A stretch of 43,138 nucleotides of DNA, taken from positions 1-43,138 of the forward strand of contig JAEDFR010000011.1 of NCBI GenBank assembly GCA_016297945.1. Reading direction: 5' to 3'. Source of the DNA: Lachnospiraceae bacterium. Its GTDB lineage: Bacteria; Bacillota; Clostridia; Lachnospirales; Lachnospiraceae. This document shows positions 42,467-43,138 of this stretch, piece after piece; position 1 is the stretch's first letter, and each line of letters starts with the position of its first letter. The translations under genes were made by a program, and so were the position numbers. Under the pieces are notes generated by a model. It searched no databases. It was not told the origin of the DNA and worked only from the letters and a program-made list of their open reading frames with translations.

Positions 42467-42750
42467 TATTTAAACAGCTTTCCGAAAAAAGATTCTCCTT
42501 TTTGACCCATACCGGATAATTCAGAATAGGTCAGGCTGTCAATCTGCCCTTCCACATCCACTTCTCCTTTTTCCAGAGAAAGGCGGTTTACATGCAGATT
42601 GTTTCCCTTAATCATCAACATCCCCTGATCGGTTTCCAATAAAATTTCTGCCAAATCAAAAGAGAGCACATCACTGACTCCGCTGACCATACAGACATTG
42701 CGGTTATTTAACATCAGCTTGTGTGCTCTCTTATTCGTTGTTTCTTCCAT
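42466..42750 (-). CDS. yabP: Sporulation protein YabP
   Basis: A 94-aa YabP/YqfC-family protein (HKLMLNNRNVCMVSGVSDVLSFDLAEILLETDQGMLMIKGNNLHVNRLSLEKGEVDVEG shape; beta-rich). In Bacillus it is a mother-cell protein needed with YabQ for cortex assembly. ATG 42750 is chosen because GGGAGGA stands 6 nt upstream. The longer open frame overlaps rqcP and lacks a start signal. Confidence 0.9.
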   Translation of the reverse strand: MEETTNKRAHKLMLNNRNVCMVSGVSDVLSFDLAEILLETDQGMLMIKGNNLHVNRLSLEKGEVDVEGQIDSLTYSELSGMGQKGESFFGKLFK

Positions 42751-42859
42751 AATCAATCCTCCCGGTGTATATAAAATGGTGGGCATACACTTTGACCGCC
42801 TCGGCTGCCATGACGAAATACCCCATTTCATATATATTCTCATCCCGGACAGATTATTC

Positions 42860-43099
42860 CTAAAGATATTCAAACATCTCTTTCGCCTCTTCTTTTTTTA
42901 CCGTATCAACAACTTCCAAAACCCGGACACTGACATCCTTATTCCCAAAATTAATGGTTATTTTGTCGCCCACCTTTACTTCGCTTCCGGCTTTGGCTAC
43001 CTTGTCGTTGATCAACACCCGCCCTGCATCACAGGCTTCATTTGCCACGGTTCTTCTTTTGATTAAGCGGGATACTTTTAAATATTTGTCTAATCGCAT
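42860..43099 (-). CDS. rqcP: S4-domain RNA-binding protein RqcP (YabO/Hsp15-like)
   Basis: A 79-aa single S4 domain (MRLDKYLKVSRLIKRRTVANEACDAGRVLIN). In Firmicutes this protein helps RqcH add C-terminal alanine tails to stalled chains on the 50S ribosomal subunit. GAGGAG is 8 nt before ATG 43099. It begins the rqcP-yabP-yabQ-divIC unit, as usual in clostridia. The last 39 bases of the window, upstream of it, are too short to identify the preceding gene. Confidence 0.93.
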   Translation of the reverse strand: MRLDKYLKVSRLIKRRTVANEACDAGRVLINDKVAKAGSEVKVGDKITINFGNKDVSVRVLEVVDTVKKEEAKEMFEYL

Positions 43100-43138
43100 A
43101 AAAAAATCTCCTCGTTCGTCAAATGCAATTGTGCAAGC

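Noticed and set aside
42751..42873. N-terminal extension of YabP
   Set aside because: No start signal, composition unlike YabP, overlap with rqcP; GGGAGGA precedes ATG 42750.

Overview
The window reads as a chromosome segment of a low-GC, Gram-positive gut-type Clostridia, most likely Lachnospiraceae. The grounds are the conserved rqcP-yabP-yabQ-divIC / spoIIE / tilS-hpt-ftsH block at the right end, strong AGGAGG ribosome binding sites, frequent TTG/GTG starts, lipoprotein sugar-binding proteins and a DUF4214 secreted protein. No plasmid, phage or CRISPR signature was seen.

Left third (1-18.9 kb): an arabinose island. A minus-strand operon runs from a sugar-binding lipoprotein (YtfQ-like) through an ATPase and two permeases (YtfR, YtfT, YjfF order), a chemoreceptor, L-arabinose isomerase, an FGGY ribulokinase and ribulose-5-phosphate epimerase. 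A divergent AraR-type GntR/LacI repressor faces it across a 395-nt control region with a TTGTAA-N5-TTACAA palindrome. Tail to tail with araR is a second minus-strand operon: a cytosolic LacI-like sugar sensor fused to GGDEF, a YesM-type histidine kinase, a second YtfQ-like lipoprotein, and a YesN-type response regulator. The layout resembles the XylFII-LytS-YesN sensing systems of clostridia with a diguanylate cyclase added. Uptake, catabolism, repression, extracellular sensing, chemotaxis and probably c-di-GMP signalling are thus clustered around one pentose-like sugar.

Middle (19-33.5 kb): a mixed region. It holds a SpoVK-like AAA+ protein with a ThrH phosphatase, a degenerate 14-nt tandem repeat, a DUF362 ferredoxin, a voltage-gated-type K+ channel, a GT2/PAP2/flavoprotein group, a large secreted DUF4214 protein and a divergent double-HTH protein. 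It ends in a decayed beta-glucanase locus: a GH16 gene with an in-frame nonsense codon has lost its 5' end, and a deletion joins it head to head with an AraC regulator that also lacks its N-terminus. tRNA-Tyr and tRNA-Leu follow, with their own promoter and terminator.

Right third (33.6-43.1 kb): a GH13 neopullulanase-type enzyme, then ftsH, hpt and tilS, a SpoIIE-type phosphatase lacking its membrane domain, divIC, yabQ, yabP and rqcP. Two copies of a roughly 200-nt palindromic element lie beside the ftsH and divIC terminators. Four base pairs covary between the copies, so a conserved RNA or DNA structure is probable; this is the best candidate here for something undescribed.
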